This document shows, piece after piece, positions 41,488-50,139 of a DNA stretch of 50,418 nt. Location of the stretch: NCBI GenBank assembly GCA_017507905.1, contig JAFWAA010000051.1:1-50418 (forward strand), given 5' to 3'. The stretch comes from Clostridia bacterium. GTDB taxonomy: Bacteria > Bacillota > Clostridia > Oscillospirales > CAG-272. The notes below the pieces were generated by a model. The model made no database searches, was not told the origin of the DNA, and was given only the letters and a program-made list of their open reading frames with translations. Each line of letters starts with the position of its first letter. Position 1 is the first letter of the stretch. A program made the translations under genes and the position numbers.

Positions 41488-42300
41488 TCAACGCAAGCGG
41501 AGGAGACGCCGCAGAAGAAAGCCCACGAGCGCCAGAAGGATCCAAAGTAACGAAAAGGTAAAAATCAAAATAAAGAAGGACAGCGCGTGCAAGCTCCACA
41601 GGCGCAGGCCGAGAAAGACCTGCTCCCGCACGCCAAAAAGACGCGTAAGCAGTGCCGCGACGGCCAAAAGCAGAAGGTAAAGAGGAACCGCACTCGCGCT
41701 TCCCTGAATGTCCTGCCAGCTCAAACGAACGTGCAGGGACACCGAGAGCATCACGAGAAGCCCGATCAGGCTGCGGATCCAGTCGGTGCGAAAGGCAGAG
41801 AGGATCCCCTGCAGCAGGGATACGCTCTGCTCGAGTAGCGCGCGAAGTGAAGGCGCACCCGCAAGCATCTGCCGCGAGGTGGCGAGATAGCTCTCCCACG
41901 GAACGGGAAAGCAAAGCCGAAGCATCAGCCAAAGCACCAAAAGGCCGCTGAAGATGGGTCCCAAGCCAATAAAGAGGTTGCCAAGACGCGCCCAGGGATT
42001 GCGGTGATTGTAGCTATGCTCCACAAAGCCGTAGACCCCGTCCGCAGAGCGCGGCGACCAAAGGCGCATTCGCTCGATGCGATGTCCGAACAAAAGACAC
42101 ATCGCGGCGTGCCCAAGCTCGTGCACGGGCGTGCCGATGACGGCGGTCACGTCAAAGACCGCTCCGCTCCCTTTGCCGATCAGGCGGGAAAAGAGCCTTG
42201 CGCAAAGCTCGACCGTAAGTCCGCAAAGCAGGATCACTCCGACCGTCAGGATCACCCACCAAAAGAGGTCGGAGAGGTAAGACAGGATCCAATTGCCCAT
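41488..42300 (-). CDS. Integral-membrane metalloprotease-like protein (M50-type HExxH)
   Basis: 270 residues and about six TM helices. The zinc motif is HELGH at 60-64 (GTPVHELGHAAMCLLFGH), within a TM-flanked segment, as in M50/site-2-protease-like proteins. A loop with HSYNHRNPWARLGNLFIGLG follows and may supply the third ligand. No PDZ or CBS domain. The substrate is unknown. It is encoded between ktrA and the galactokinase gene, same strand, with short gaps. Confidence 0.8.
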   Translation of the reverse strand: MGNWILSYLSDLFWWVILTVGVILLCGLTVELCARLFSRLIGKGSGAVFDVTAVIGTPVHELGHAAMCLLFGHRIERMRLWSPRSADGVYGFVEHSYNHRNPWARLGNLFIGLGPIFSGLLVLWLMLRLCFPVPWESYLATSRQMLAGAPSLRALLEQSVSLLQGILSAFRTDWIRSLIGLLVMLSVSLHVRLSWQDIQGSASAVPLYLLLLAVAALLTRLFGVREQVFLGLRLWSLHALSFFILIFTFSLLWILLALVGFLLRRLLRLR

Positions 42301-42322
42301 GCGTATTCCTCAGCGCAGGCGA

Positions 42323-42979
42323 TCAGTGCTTCTTCTTGGCGGAGATCTTCAGCACGTCGCTCGAGCGTCCGATCACCACGATGTGATCCTCAGGACGGAA
42401 GACGTAGTCCGCTCCCGGCGTGGGCTGCAGAATTCCGCCGCTCTTGACGGCGACAATGTTGATCTTGTGCTTGCGGCGCACGTCCACCTCCATAATGGTC
42501 TTGCCCTGCCAGAGCGCGGGGATCGGGATCTCGTAGATGGAATATTCGGGCGTGAGGGGCACGTAATCAAAGACGTTGTTCGCGCTGTAGCGCACGGCCA
42601 GATTCTCGGCCAGGTCGCGCTCGGGATAGACGATCTCGTCCGCGCCGATCTGCTGCAAAAGCTCGGCCTGGATCTCCTGGTTGGCCTTGGCCACCACCTG
42701 CTTTGCTCCCTCGCGCTTGAGGAGCGAAGTGATGATCAGCGAGGACTGAAAATCCTCACCGATGGACACAAAGCACAGATCCATGGACTTGACGCCAAGC
42801 GAGCGGATCACCGCCGCGTTCGTGCAGTCGCCGATGTGCGAGTCGGTAAACTCCTCGGCGATCGCGTTGATGCGGTCGGCATCGCGGTCAACGATCATCA
42901 CGTCGTTGCCCAGAGCCTTCATTTTGCAGGCTAAGTGTTGTCCAAATCGGCCCATGCCGATGATCAGTACAGATTTCAT
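42323..42979 (-). CDS. ktrA: Potassium uptake regulator KtrA/TrkA type
   Basis: 218 residues: RCK-N Rossmann domain with GMGRFG (8-13) and the acidic end of strand 2 (VDRD), and an RCK-C domain (about 135-218). It forms an octameric cytosolic ring that gates KtrB according to nucleotide binding. ATG follows GGAAAGGAAGCTACC. It lies 42 nt behind ktrB in the same operon. Confidence 0.93.
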   Translation of the reverse strand: MKSVLIIGMGRFGQHLACKMKALGNDVMIVDRDADRINAIAEEFTDSHIGDCTNAAVIRSLGVKSMDLCFVSIGEDFQSSLIITSLLKREGAKQVVAKANQEIQAELLQQIGADEIVYPERDLAENLAVRYSANNVFDYVPLTPEYSIYEIPIPALWQGKTIMEVDVRRKHKINIVAVKSGGILQPTPGADYVFRPEDHIVVIGRSSDVLKISAKKKH

Positions 42980-43021
42980 AACGGTAGCTTCCTTTCCTTT
43001 ATTACGGTCTTTCCGTATTCG

Positions 43022-44362
43022 TTAACCGATAAGCACCTTTTCAACGGGGCGCTTCAAGGGCTCGGGCTTGGCCGTCTCTCCCAGTGCCAAAAAGAGCGAG
43101 AGTCCGCCAAGACGCCCTGCATACATCAGCAGGATCAGCACCAGCTTTGAGCCGATGCAAAGCGTGGGAGTAAGGTTGCGCGAGAGGCCGACCGTGGCCA
43201 CCGCGGAGACCGTTTCGTACAGCACGTCAAGGAATGCGGCGTCCTCCATGGCCGAGATCAGCAAGGTGGCCAGAAGCGCCATGAACAGGTATACGCCAAC
43301 CACGGCGCCTGCCTGCCGCACGATGCGGTTCTCAATGCGCCGCTTGCCGAAGATCACCGTCTCGCGGTTTCGGGAGAAGCGCAGAATACTGAGCACGAAG
43401 ATGAGCATGGTCGTGGTCTTAATTCCTCCTGCCGTGGATCCGGGCGAGCCGCCCACGAACATCAAGCAGATCGACGCCAGCGCTCCGGAGTCGCTCAGCG
43501 CGGTCTGATCCACCGTATAAAAGCCTGCCGTACGCGTGGTGACCGACTGGAAGAGCGAGGCCATGAGCCGCTCGCCAAAGGACATTCCCGCAAAGGCGTG
43601 GTTGTATTCGGTGATGAACAGCAGCACCCAGCCGCCAAGCAAGAGCGCACCCGTGGTGCAAAGCACCATCTTGGTGTGCAGGCGCAGGCGCCGAGGGCGG
43701 AAGAAATTGCGCATCAGATCGTCCCAGACCAAAAAGCCAAGTCCGCCCATCACGATCAGCATCATGACCACACCGACGACCAAGGGGTCGTTGCGAAAGG
43801 CGCTCAGCGAGGCCGAGCCCTCCGCACCAAAGAGATCCAGTCCCGCATTACAGAAGGCCGAGACCGAATGGAAGACGGCATACCAGATGCCCTTGCTCCC
43901 GTACATCGGGTAGAAGCGGATCGAAAGCAGTGCCGCGCCAAGTCCCTCCATCAAGAAGGTGCCGATCAGGATCTGGCGGAAGGTCGCCATCACGCCGCTC
44001 ATCTGCAGAGAGCCAACGCTCTGCAAGAGCAGGCGCCGCTCGTGCAGGCTGACCTGCCGATGCACGAAGAAGGAGAAGAGCGTGATCAGCGTCATAAAGC
44101 CGATGCCGCCAAGCTGGATCAGGACCAGGATCACGATCTGTCCAAAGAGCGACCAATGCGCCGCGGTATCCACCACCACAAGACCGGTTACGCAGGTGGC
44201 GGTTGTTGCCGTAAAGAGGGCGTCCACGGGGTTGGTCCAGCTTCCCGACGCCGAGGCAAACGGCGTGCAGAGCAGAAGCGCGCCCACGAGGATCACCAGC
44301 GCAAAGCTGATGGCGATGATCCGCGTGTTGGTCATCTTCATTTTCACGTTTTGAAAGGCCAT
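43022..44362 (-). CDS. ktrB: Potassium uptake channel subunit KtrB/TrkH type
   Basis: 446 residues with four M1-P-M2 repeats. Selectivity-loop segments include TATCVTGLVVVDT, FHSVSAFCNAGLDL, TRTAGFYTVDQ and YETVSAVATVGLSR, each with the conserved filter Gly. It carries K+ (often Na+-coupled) inward, under the control of KtrA. ATG 44362 (MAFQNVKM) is 6 nt after AAGGAGGATCCC. A consensus promoter drives ktrB-ktrA and perhaps the genes downstream. Confidence 0.94.
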   Translation of the reverse strand: MAFQNVKMKMTNTRIIAISFALVILVGALLLCTPFASASGSWTNPVDALFTATTATCVTGLVVVDTAAHWSLFGQIVILVLIQLGGIGFMTLITLFSFFVHRQVSLHERRLLLQSVGSLQMSGVMATFRQILIGTFLMEGLGAALLSIRFYPMYGSKGIWYAVFHSVSAFCNAGLDLFGAEGSASLSAFRNDPLVVGVVMMLIVMGGLGFLVWDDLMRNFFRPRRLRLHTKMVLCTTGALLLGGWVLLFITEYNHAFAGMSFGERLMASLFQSVTTRTAGFYTVDQTALSDSGALASICLMFVGGSPGSTAGGIKTTTMLIFVLSILRFSRNRETVIFGKRRIENRIVRQAGAVVGVYLFMALLATLLISAMEDAAFLDVLYETVSAVATVGLSRNLTPTLCIGSKLVLILLMYAGRLGGLSLFLALGETAKPEPLKRPVEKVLIG

Positions 44363-44412
44363 GGGATCCTCCTTTCCCAAGCGGCACGCGGCCGCAAAAG
44401 TATCATTAAAAC

Positions 44413-44441
44413 ATTATACCACATTCTGCCCTGCCTGTCAA
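44413..44441 (-). promoter_or_regulatory. ktrBA promoter
   Basis: TTGACA (44441-44436), 17-bp spacer, TATAAT (44418-44413) on the minus strand. Confidence 0.9.
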
Positions 44442-44640
44442 GAAAGCATCGCATTATTTCTGCGCGGCGGGAAGCCGACCGAAAAAAACGGCACGTTTTC
44501 CGTTTGTCGTTTCCCCTTTTTTCGTCCTTTTTTCTGCAGGATAATGCATTCTCGGCAAAAAATCAACTTGGCGGTATAAATCTCCCCCGTTTGCAGATAC
44601 TAACATCACCACTTTGCAGATCAAGGAGATTTTTATATAG

Positions 44641-45198
44641 ATGAAAGCAACCGGAATTGTAAGAAGGATCGACGACCTCGGACGCGTCGTCATTCCCAAA
44701 GAGATCAGAAGAACCATGCGTATCCGCGAGGGTGACCCCCTGGAAATTTATACCGACCGCGAGGGGGAGGTCATCTTCAAAAAGTATTCCCCCATTGGGG
44801 AGCTGGCCTCCTTTGCCGCGCAGTACGCCGAGACCCTGCACAAGACCTGCTCGCTCTCGGTCGTGATCTGCGACCGCGACGCCGTGATCGCCTGCGCGGG
44901 CGTTCCGCGCAAGGAGTACACCGACAAGTCGCTCTCCCAGGAGCTTGAGGAGATCATTGAGGGACGCAGCCTCTACGTGCACCGCGAGGACGCCCCCGCC
45001 CTGCCCGTCCTGGCCGACAACCACGCGCACGCCGTGCGCTGCGCCATGCCCATCATCAGCGAGGGCGACGTGCTTGGCTGCGTGGCCTCGGTGGGAGAGG
45101 GCGACGCTGATCCCCGACACCGCTCCCCCATCGGCGAGGTAGAGACCAAGCTGATCCTCACCGCCGCCGGCTTTTTAGGCAGACAGCTGGAAACCTAA
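44641..45198 (+). CDS. spoVT: Stage V sporulation regulator SpoVT
   Basis: 185 residues. An AbrB-type swapped-hairpin DNA-binding domain (1-50; MKATGIVRRIDDLGRVVIPK, IRRTMRIREGDPLEIY) is followed by a GAF-like domain (about 55-180). In Bacillus it modulates the sigma-G regulon in the forespore. Its presence indicates a spore former. AAGGAGA lies 12 nt before the ATG. I saw no clear sigma-A promoter, and did not find a convincing sigma-G one. The last codons are part of a 58-bp tandem repeat. Confidence 0.95.
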   Translation: MKATGIVRRIDDLGRVVIPKEIRRTMRIREGDPLEIYTDREGEVIFKKYSPIGELASFAAQYAETLHKTCSLSVVICDRDAVIACAGVPRKEYTDKSLSQELEEIIEGRSLYVHREDAPALPVLADNHAHAVRCAMPIISEGDVLGCVASVGEGDADPRHRSPIGEVETKLILTAAGFLGRQLET

Positions 45199-45345
45199 CC
45201 CAGCTTCCCTTTACGAAGATGCCGTCGGTTTTCCGGGAAGACAGCCGGAAACCTAACCCAACCTCCCTTTACGGAGATGCCGTCGGTTTTTTGGGAAGAC
45301 AATTAGAAACCTGACCCAACCTCCCTTTACGGAGATGCTTTCGGC
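45181..45345 (+). repeat. 58-bp tandem repeat, nearly three copies, over the spoVT 3' end
   Basis: Units begin at 45181, 45239 and 45297, each with AGACA, GAAACCT(A/G)ACCCA, CTCCCTTTACG and GATGC. The first unit contains the last codons and stop of spoVT, so the end of the gene and its 3' region were duplicated in tandem. The unit length is not a multiple of three and the copies lack a start, so they are not coding. Each can form a small CTCC-CTTTAC-GGAG hairpin. The remainder to 45400 shows nothing further. Confidence 0.9.
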
Positions 45346-45399
45346 ACTCCGCGAAGGGCGTTGAAGTCCGCGTAAACGCGCGGCCGTTGAAGCAAAACG

Positions 45400-45433
45400 A
45401 ACGGCCCCAAGGCAGAGGTCTTGGGGCCGTTTG
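45400..45433 (+). terminator. Strong hairpin after the spoVT repeats
   Basis: Arms ACGGCCCCAAG and CTTGGGGCCGT around 8 nt, but only TTT follows, so termination is likely yet not certain. Confidence 0.55.
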
Positions 45434-45465
45434 GGATATATTGTTATTTTTTTTACAAAAACCTA

Positions 45466-45494
45466 TTGACTTTCGCCAATTTCTATGCTATACT
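45466..45494 (+). promoter_or_regulatory. Cold-shock gene promoter
   Basis: TTGACT (45466-45471), 17-bp spacer, TATACT (45489-45494). Predicted start near 45501, leaving a leader of about 129 nt. Confidence 0.85.
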
Positions 45495-45522
45495 GGACTG
45501 GTATTCGAGATAAACTCCTTGG

Positions 45523-45584
45523 TTCACAAGCTCCACGGATCATGGTTGTCCCATGATGCACGGCTTGTGAATTTTCTTTTTTTA
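45523..45584 (+). promoter_or_regulatory. Structured leader hairpin with T tract before the cold-shock gene
   Basis: Outer arms TTCACAAGC (45523-45531) and GCTTGTGAA (45563-45571), inner arms ATCATGG (45539-45545) and CCATGAT (45551-45557), then TTTTCTTTTTTT. Lying between promoter and gene, it has the form of an intrinsic terminator or a temperature-sensitive leader. Confidence 0.7.
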
Positions 45585-45629
45585 CCTGATTTTATCCGAT
45601 GCAAATTACATTTTTACGGAGGTACCCGA

Positions 45630-45842
45630 ATGAAAACAGGTACAGTCAAGTGGTTTAATGCAGAAAAGGGTTATGGCTTTATTTCCTGCGATGAGTGCGG
45701 AACCGATGTGTTCGTACATTTCTCGGCCATTCAGATCGATGGCTTCAAGACCCTTAACGAAGGTCAGAAGGTGACCTTTGACACCGAACCGGATCCCAAA
45801 AACAGCGACAAGCTCAGAGCTGTCAACGTTTGCCTCGCTTGA
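45630..45842 (+). CDS. Cold-shock domain protein
   Basis: 70 residues, one OB-fold cold-shock domain. Single-strand nucleic-acid motifs RNP1 KGYGFIS (13-19) and RNP2 DVFVHF (26-31) are intact, with [17 protein letters not shown] as in CspA-type proteins. It acts as an RNA chaperone. ATG 45630 lies 7 nt after ACGGAGG. Two extra cysteines (SCDECG) are unusual for Csp proteins of this size. Expression is probably set by the long structured leader. Confidence 0.95.
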   Translation: MKTGTVKWFNAEKGYGFISCDECGTDVFVHFSAIQIDGFKTLNEGQKVTFDTEPDPKNSDKLRAVNVCLA

Positions 45843-45869
45843 TAGGCACACCTACATTCGGATCAATCA

Positions 45870-45917
45870 AAAAGCAGCGCCGCCGTGAGAAATCTCTCAC
45901 CACGCGCTGCTTTTTTC
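45870..45917 (+). terminator. Cold-shock gene terminator
   Basis: Arms AAAAAGCAGCGC and GCGCTGCTTTTTT with an inner GTGAGA/TCTCAC hairpin and a six-T tract. Confidence 0.9.
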
Positions 45918-45920
45918 CTT

Positions 45921-46044
45921 TTTTACAGAGGAAATCTATACGCCTTTCCCTTCTGCTTTTACAAAGGAAGGTCTGTGCGCCTTTCCCTTCTGCTTTTACA
46001 GAGGAAGATCTATGCGCCTCTCCCTTCTGCTTTTACCGTTTACC
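45921..46044 (+). repeat. 36-37-bp tandem repeat, three copies and a partial fourth
   Basis: Units start at 45921, 45957, 45994 and 46031 (partial). Each begins TTTTACA and contains GAGGAA or AAGGAA, TCT, TGCGCC or ACGCC and CCCTTCTGC. They fill the space between the cold-shock gene and the convergent sleB-type gene. No open frame or strong stem explains them. Confidence 0.85.
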
Positions 46045-46076
46045 GAGGGAAAGATGTCCTCCTTCTTCCTCCCCCC

Positions 46077-47039
46077 TCAGCGATAAAAATCGTGATTGCC
46101 GATGCGGAAAGCGAAGGGGCGGTTCTTGGAGATCCAATTGCTGGTGGCAATCCGCGGATTCATGAAGAACAGAATGTCCTCCGAGAGCGTGTATCCCTCG
46201 AGGCACATCTTGGCCGCAAGGATCGAGGACGCCGACGGCTCGCGGTAGATCGTGCCAAGGGGCACGGGCGAAAACTGCGTGCCGTGCTTGCGGTCAAAGA
46301 TCACGCCGTAGATCGTGTTGGGATAGGATCGGCTTCTGACGCGGTTGAGCACCACGTTCCCCACGGCGATCTGCCCCTCGATGGGCTCGCCTGCCGACTC
46401 GGCCGAGATGATGCGCGAGAGCCAGTAGAGATCGTCCTTATTATAATTCGCCCACGAAACGAATGCGCTCTTGCGCCCCTCCTCCGAAAGCTCCACGCAG
46501 CGTCGGCTCGCATTCCAGGAGAGCGTCAGGTTCATCGTGCGCGCCAAAGGACGAATGGGCACGTAGAGGCTTCCGTTATCGTTAATGACCTCGCCCACCG
46601 TGTAATACACGTGGCCGTTGGCCGTGATGTAGACCGCACCCTCCTGCACCGTCATGGTCAGCCCATCGGCGGTAACGGTGGCCGTTTTGGTCTTGCCGTT
46701 CCAGGAAAATTGGCAATCGGCAAACAGATTGCAGAATTTGCGCAGGGGAACGTAGGTGATCGAATCGCGGATCACGCAATCGCCAACCAGGATCTCCCGT
46801 CCGTCAAGATAGACCGCCGTAACGCTCTCCCGCGCACGGTCCTGCGCAAATGCGGAGCGCATTTCCGCATTCTGCATCTCACTGGCAACGCCTTGCACGC
46901 CGCCTAAGGGGCTTTCCTGTCCGTCTGCCGAGACGCCGATCCTTGCGCCTGCCAAAAGGAGAGCCGCCAGCAAAAGCGCGATCCCGCTTCTGCGGCTTGC
47001 CTCCTGCATCGGTGTTCGTCGTTTTTGTGTTTCCTTCAT
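46077..47039 (-). CDS. Spore cortex/cell-wall hydrolase, SleB type
   Basis: 320 residues. Signal anchor at about 17-36, a copper-amine-oxidase-N-type domain (about 75-185; [26 protein letters not shown]), which in Clostridia serves as a wall-binding module, and a C-terminal hydrolase_2 (SleB) domain (about 200-320; [20 protein letters not shown] with the predicted catalytic Glu214, then [10 protein letters not shown]). It should cleave peptidoglycan as a lytic transglycosylase, during germination or growth. ATG 47039 follows AAGGAGTGACGAGC. YpeB, the usual SleB partner, is not in the window. Confidence 0.9.
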   Translation of the reverse strand: MKETQKRRTPMQEASRRSGIALLLAALLLAGARIGVSADGQESPLGGVQGVASEMQNAEMRSAFAQDRARESVTAVYLDGREILVGDCVIRDSITYVPLRKFCNLFADCQFSWNGKTKTATVTADGLTMTVQEGAVYITANGHVYYTVGEVINDNGSLYVPIRPLARTMNLTLSWNASRRCVELSEEGRKSAFVSWANYNKDDLYWLSRIISAESAGEPIEGQIAVGNVVLNRVRSRSYPNTIYGVIFDRKHGTQFSPVPLGTIYREPSASSILAAKMCLEGYTLSEDILFFMNPRIATSNWISKNRPFAFRIGNHDFYR

Positions 47040-47097
47040 GCTCGTCACTCCTTTGTCTGGGATATTGACCGAACGCTTCCGCTCGGTCCATACCCCT

Positions 47098-47126
47098 ATT
47101 GTAGCAGGAAAAAAAGCCAAAATCAA
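47098..47126 (-). promoter_or_regulatory. Promoter of the SleB-type gene
   Basis: TTGATT (47126-47121), 17-bp spacer, TACAAT (47103-47098) on the minus strand. A small ACCGA/TCGGT stem follows in the leader. Confidence 0.75.
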
Positions 47127-47250
47127 CCCACACATTCTGCCAACGCAGGAAGCCCGAGCCTGTGATGGAAGGATCGGGCAATCGGACCTTCCCCGTTTTC
47201 CCTTTTTCTCCGCAAAGCGGCGAGATCCTCGTCATTTTTTTAACAACTAC

Positions 47251-47279
47251 TGGACAAAACGAAGAAAATATGGTATGAT
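47251..47279 (+). promoter_or_regulatory. fhs promoter
   Basis: TGGACA (47251-47256), 17-bp spacer, TATGAT (47274-47279). The leader is only about 28 nt, so no riboswitch fits. Confidence 0.75.
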
Positions 47280-47313
47280 AATCCTATATCTATGCATACC
47301 GGAGGAAACCATC

Positions 47314-48984
47314 ATGATGACTGATATTGAGATCGCCCAATCCGTGCGCTTAAAGCACGTAACCGAGATCGCCAAGGTGGCCGGCATTGAGGACAAGTAC
47401 CTCGAGCAATACGGCAACTACAAGGCAAAGATCGATCTCTCCCTGCTGAAGGAGAACGCACGCAAGGACGGAAAGCTGATCCTCGTGACCGCCATCACTC
47501 CCACCCCCGCGGGCGAAGGAAAGACCACGACCACCATCGGTCTTGCCGACGGACTGAAGCGCATCGGCAAAAACGTAATGGTCGCACTCCGCGAGCCCTC
47601 GCTCGGCCCGGTCTTCGGCGTTAAGGGCGGAGCCGCAGGCGGCGGATGGGCGCAGGTCGTTCCCATGGAGGACATCAACCTGCACTTCACCGGCGATTTT
47701 CACGCCATCGGCGCGGCAAACAATCTGCTCGCCGCAATGCTCGATAACCATATCTATCAGGGCAATGCCCTCAATATTGATCCCCGACGCATCACCTGGA
47801 AGCGTTGCGTGGACATGAACGACCGCCAGCTCCGCTTTGTGACCGACGGTCTCGGCGGACGCGTAAACGGCGTTCCGCGTGAGGACGGCTACGACATCAC
47901 CGTGGCCTCCGAGATCATGGCCGTGTTCTGCCTGGCCAGCTCCATCACCGATCTCAAGGAGCGTCTCTCCCGCATCGTCGTGGCCTACACCTACGACGAA
48001 AAGCCCGTGACCGCAGGTCAGCTCGGTGCCGTTGGCGCCATGACCGCCCTGCTCAAGGACGCCCTTAAGCCCAACCTCGTGCAGACCCTGGAGGGCACCC
48101 CCGCGCTGGTGCACGGCGGCCCCTTTGCCAACATCGCACACGGCTGCAACTCGGTGATCGCCACCCGCATGGCGATGCGCCTTGGCGACTACGCCGTGAC
48201 CGAGGCAGGCTTTGGCGCTGACCTGGGTGCTGAAAAATTCCTGGACATCAAGTGCCGCATGGCGGGACTGACCCCCTCGGCCGTGGTGATCGTGGCCACC
48301 ATCCGCGCCCTCAAGATGCACGGCGGTATGCCCAAGACCGAGCTTGGAACGGAAAATCTCGAGGCTCTGGAAATGGGGCTTCCCAACCTGCTCCGTCACG
48401 TTTCCAACATCAAGAATGTCTACCGTCTGCCCGCAGTGGTGGCCGTCAACCGCTTCCCCACCGACACCGATGCCGAGGTCGAGCTGATCATTCGCAAGTG
48501 CCGTGAGCTTGGCGTGAACGTGGTCCTCTCCACCGTTTGGGCCGAGGGCGGAAAGGGCGGCGAGGAGCTTGCCCGCGAGGTCGTTCGCCTCTGCGAGGAG
48601 GAGAAGGGCGACTTCACCTACTCCTACGCGTCCGACCTCTCCATCGAGGAGAAGATCGAGGCCATCGTGAAAAAGGTCTACGGCGGCGACGGCGTGACCT
48701 TCCTGCCCCAGGCCAAGAAGCAGATCGCGCAGCTGACCGCTCTGGGCTACGGCTCCTGCCCCGTTTGCATGGCCAAGACGCAATACAGCTTCTCGGACGA
48801 TCCCGCAAAGCTGGGCGCTCCCGAGGGCTTTACCGTAACCGTCCGCAACGTCAAGATCAGCGCAGGAGCAGGCTTTGTGGTTGCCCTGACGGGTGACATC
48901 ATGACCATGCCGGGTCTGCCCAAGTCCCCTGCCGCCGAGCGCATCGACGTCAACGAGGACGGCGTGATCTCCGGACTGTTCTGA
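47314..48984 (+). CDS. fhs: Formate-tetrahydrofolate ligase
   Basis: 556 residues, normal length. It joins formate to tetrahydrofolate with ATP, giving 10-formyl-tetrahydrofolate for purines, formyl-Met or acetogenic one-carbon flow. The P-loop is TPAGEGKTT (64-72), with [19 protein letters not shown] following, both typical; [15 protein letters not shown] is also conserved. Start ATG 47314 after GGAGGAAACC (a second ATG follows at once). No other Wood-Ljungdahl gene is near, so a general one-carbon role is the safe reading. Confidence 0.97.
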   Translation: MMTDIEIAQSVRLKHVTEIAKVAGIEDKYLEQYGNYKAKIDLSLLKENARKDGKLILVTAITPTPAGEGKTTTTIGLADGLKRIGKNVMVALREPSLGPVFGVKGGAAGGGWAQVVPMEDINLHFTGDFHAIGAANNLLAAMLDNHIYQGNALNIDPRRITWKRCVDMNDRQLRFVTDGLGGRVNGVPREDGYDITVASEIMAVFCLASSITDLKERLSRIVVAYTYDEKPVTAGQLGAVGAMTALLKDALKPNLVQTLEGTPALVHGGPFANIAHGCNSVIATRMAMRLGDYAVTEAGFGADLGAEKFLDIKCRMAGLTPSAVVIVATIRALKMHGGMPKTELGTENLEALEMGLPNLLRHVSNIKNVYRLPAVVAVNRFPTDTDAEVELIIRKCRELGVNVVLSTVWAEGGKGGEELAREVVRLCEEEKGDFTYSYASDLSIEEKIEAIVKKVYGGDGVTFLPQAKKQIAQLTALGYGSCPVCMAKTQYSFSDDPAKLGAPEGFTVTVRNVKISAGAGFVVALTGDIMTMPGLPKSPAAERIDVNEDGVISGLF

Positions 48985-49016
48985 TCTTCTTTCCAACCCC
49001 ATAGGAGGACCTTACC

Positions 49017-50009
49017 GTGAATACAAGCAAGCATTTTCCCACAAAAGGCTATATCCTTTCCGTAACCGACGACTCGAACAACCGTCAGGAGCCCGGAAAC
49101 AAGGGCTTTGAGAACGGCATGAGCGTGTTCTTCACGCTCTCCGACGGCACCTTCCTCATCTTTGACGGAGGACAGGGCAGCAACACCGTGTCTGCCGACG
49201 CCGATCATCTCTACCGCCGCCTGCGCGAGAAGGCAGACGAGAACGGAATTGAGGATATCGTGGTCTCGGCCTGGGTCTTCACCCATTCGCACGGCGATCA
49301 CACCTGCTTCATTCGCCGCTTTCTCCCCGACTACTCCGACCGCGTGACCGTGCGCGAGTTCTGGTTCAATCCCGTGGGCAACTGCGACTGGATCCTCAAC
49401 CGCCTTGCCGAGTTCTACCCCGACACGCCCGTGGTTGCTCTTAAGGCAGGCGAGGAGCGAGAGCTGGCCGACGTGAAGGTCGAGGTCATGCTCACGCCCG
49501 AGGCGATCGAGGAATTTGAGCCCAACGCCTTTACGCTGGATTACAACAACTCCTCGCTGATCCTCCGTCTGCACATTGGCGGCAAGACCGTTCTGATGAC
49601 GGGAGACGCCAGCGAGCAGGCCATGGCCTACCTCAACGCCAAGTTCCCTGCGGAGGACCTCAAGTGCGATATTCTGCAAGTTCCGCACCACGGGTTCTTC
49701 AAGAGCTATAACAAGATCAACGAGAGCTGGCGACGTGACGAGATGTACTCCGATGACCAAACGATCGCCGCCTACGCCAAGATCGCGCCCTCGATGGCTC
49801 TTTTCCCCTGCGGAGAGCTGCATTTCCGCTCCACGAGCGAGCCGAACACGGGATACCCGCGCAACGGCGGCTTCCACCGCTTCAAGAGCAATTCCACCAT
49901 TTCCCTGCTCAATCAGCGCTCCCTGGAGACGGTGATCGTGGCCGGCTGGTACGACATAGCGCGTCCCGAAACCGCCGTCTGCCGCTGCTTCCTCTCTGCC
50001 GAAGACTGA
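49017..50009 (+). CDS. MBL-fold hydrolase, ComEC-like metal domain
   Basis: 330 residues. The metal motif is THSHGDH (89-95), the strand before it LIFDGGQGSNT, and further ligands in LMTGDASEQAM and VPHHGFFKSYN. This arrangement resembles the cytosolic or periplasmic MBL domain of ComEC-type proteins, but there are no TM segments. Start is GTG 49017, AGGAGG at 9 nt. It follows fhs by 32 nt and is probably co-transcribed; why the two are linked is unclear. Substrate unknown. Confidence 0.85.
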   Translation: MNTSKHFPTKGYILSVTDDSNNRQEPGNKGFENGMSVFFTLSDGTFLIFDGGQGSNTVSADADHLYRRLREKADENGIEDIVVSAWVFTHSHGDHTCFIRRFLPDYSDRVTVREFWFNPVGNCDWILNRLAEFYPDTPVVALKAGEERELADVKVEVMLTPEAIEEFEPNAFTLDYNNSSLILRLHIGGKTVLMTGDASEQAMAYLNAKFPAEDLKCDILQVPHHGFFKSYNKINESWRRDEMYSDDQTIAAYAKIAPSMALFPCGELHFRSTSEPNTGYPRNGGFHRFKSNSTISLLNQRSLETVIVAGWYDIARPETAVCRCFLSAED

Positions 50010-50034
50010 TCGGGACGGAGAACGCGGGGTTTTT

Positions 50035-50064
50035 GTGGGGGACTTTTTGTAAAAAGTCCCCCAC
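50035..50064. terminator. Palindromic hairpin after the MBL gene
   Basis: Arms GTGGGGGACTTTTT and AAAAAGTCCCCCAC around GT: a nearly perfect palindrome. Confidence 0.6.
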
Positions 50065-50109
50065 ACCCCCCCAAAAACTCCCCAACAAAAAGAATAGCTA
50101 CCCATGGAA

Positions 50110-50139
50110 GGAAGTGCGAACACCACGCTTCCTTTTTTT
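50110..50139 (+). terminator. Second terminator-like hairpin
   Basis: Arms GGAAGTGCG and CGCTTCC (one bulge) with a T tract. Confidence 0.6.

Noticed and set aside
47280-47313. Riboswitch before fhs
   Set aside because: The predicted leader is only about 28 nt long.
47350-49002. 550-codon minus-strand frame over fhs
   Set aside because: Antisense shadow; fhs has promoter, ribosome site and all family motifs.
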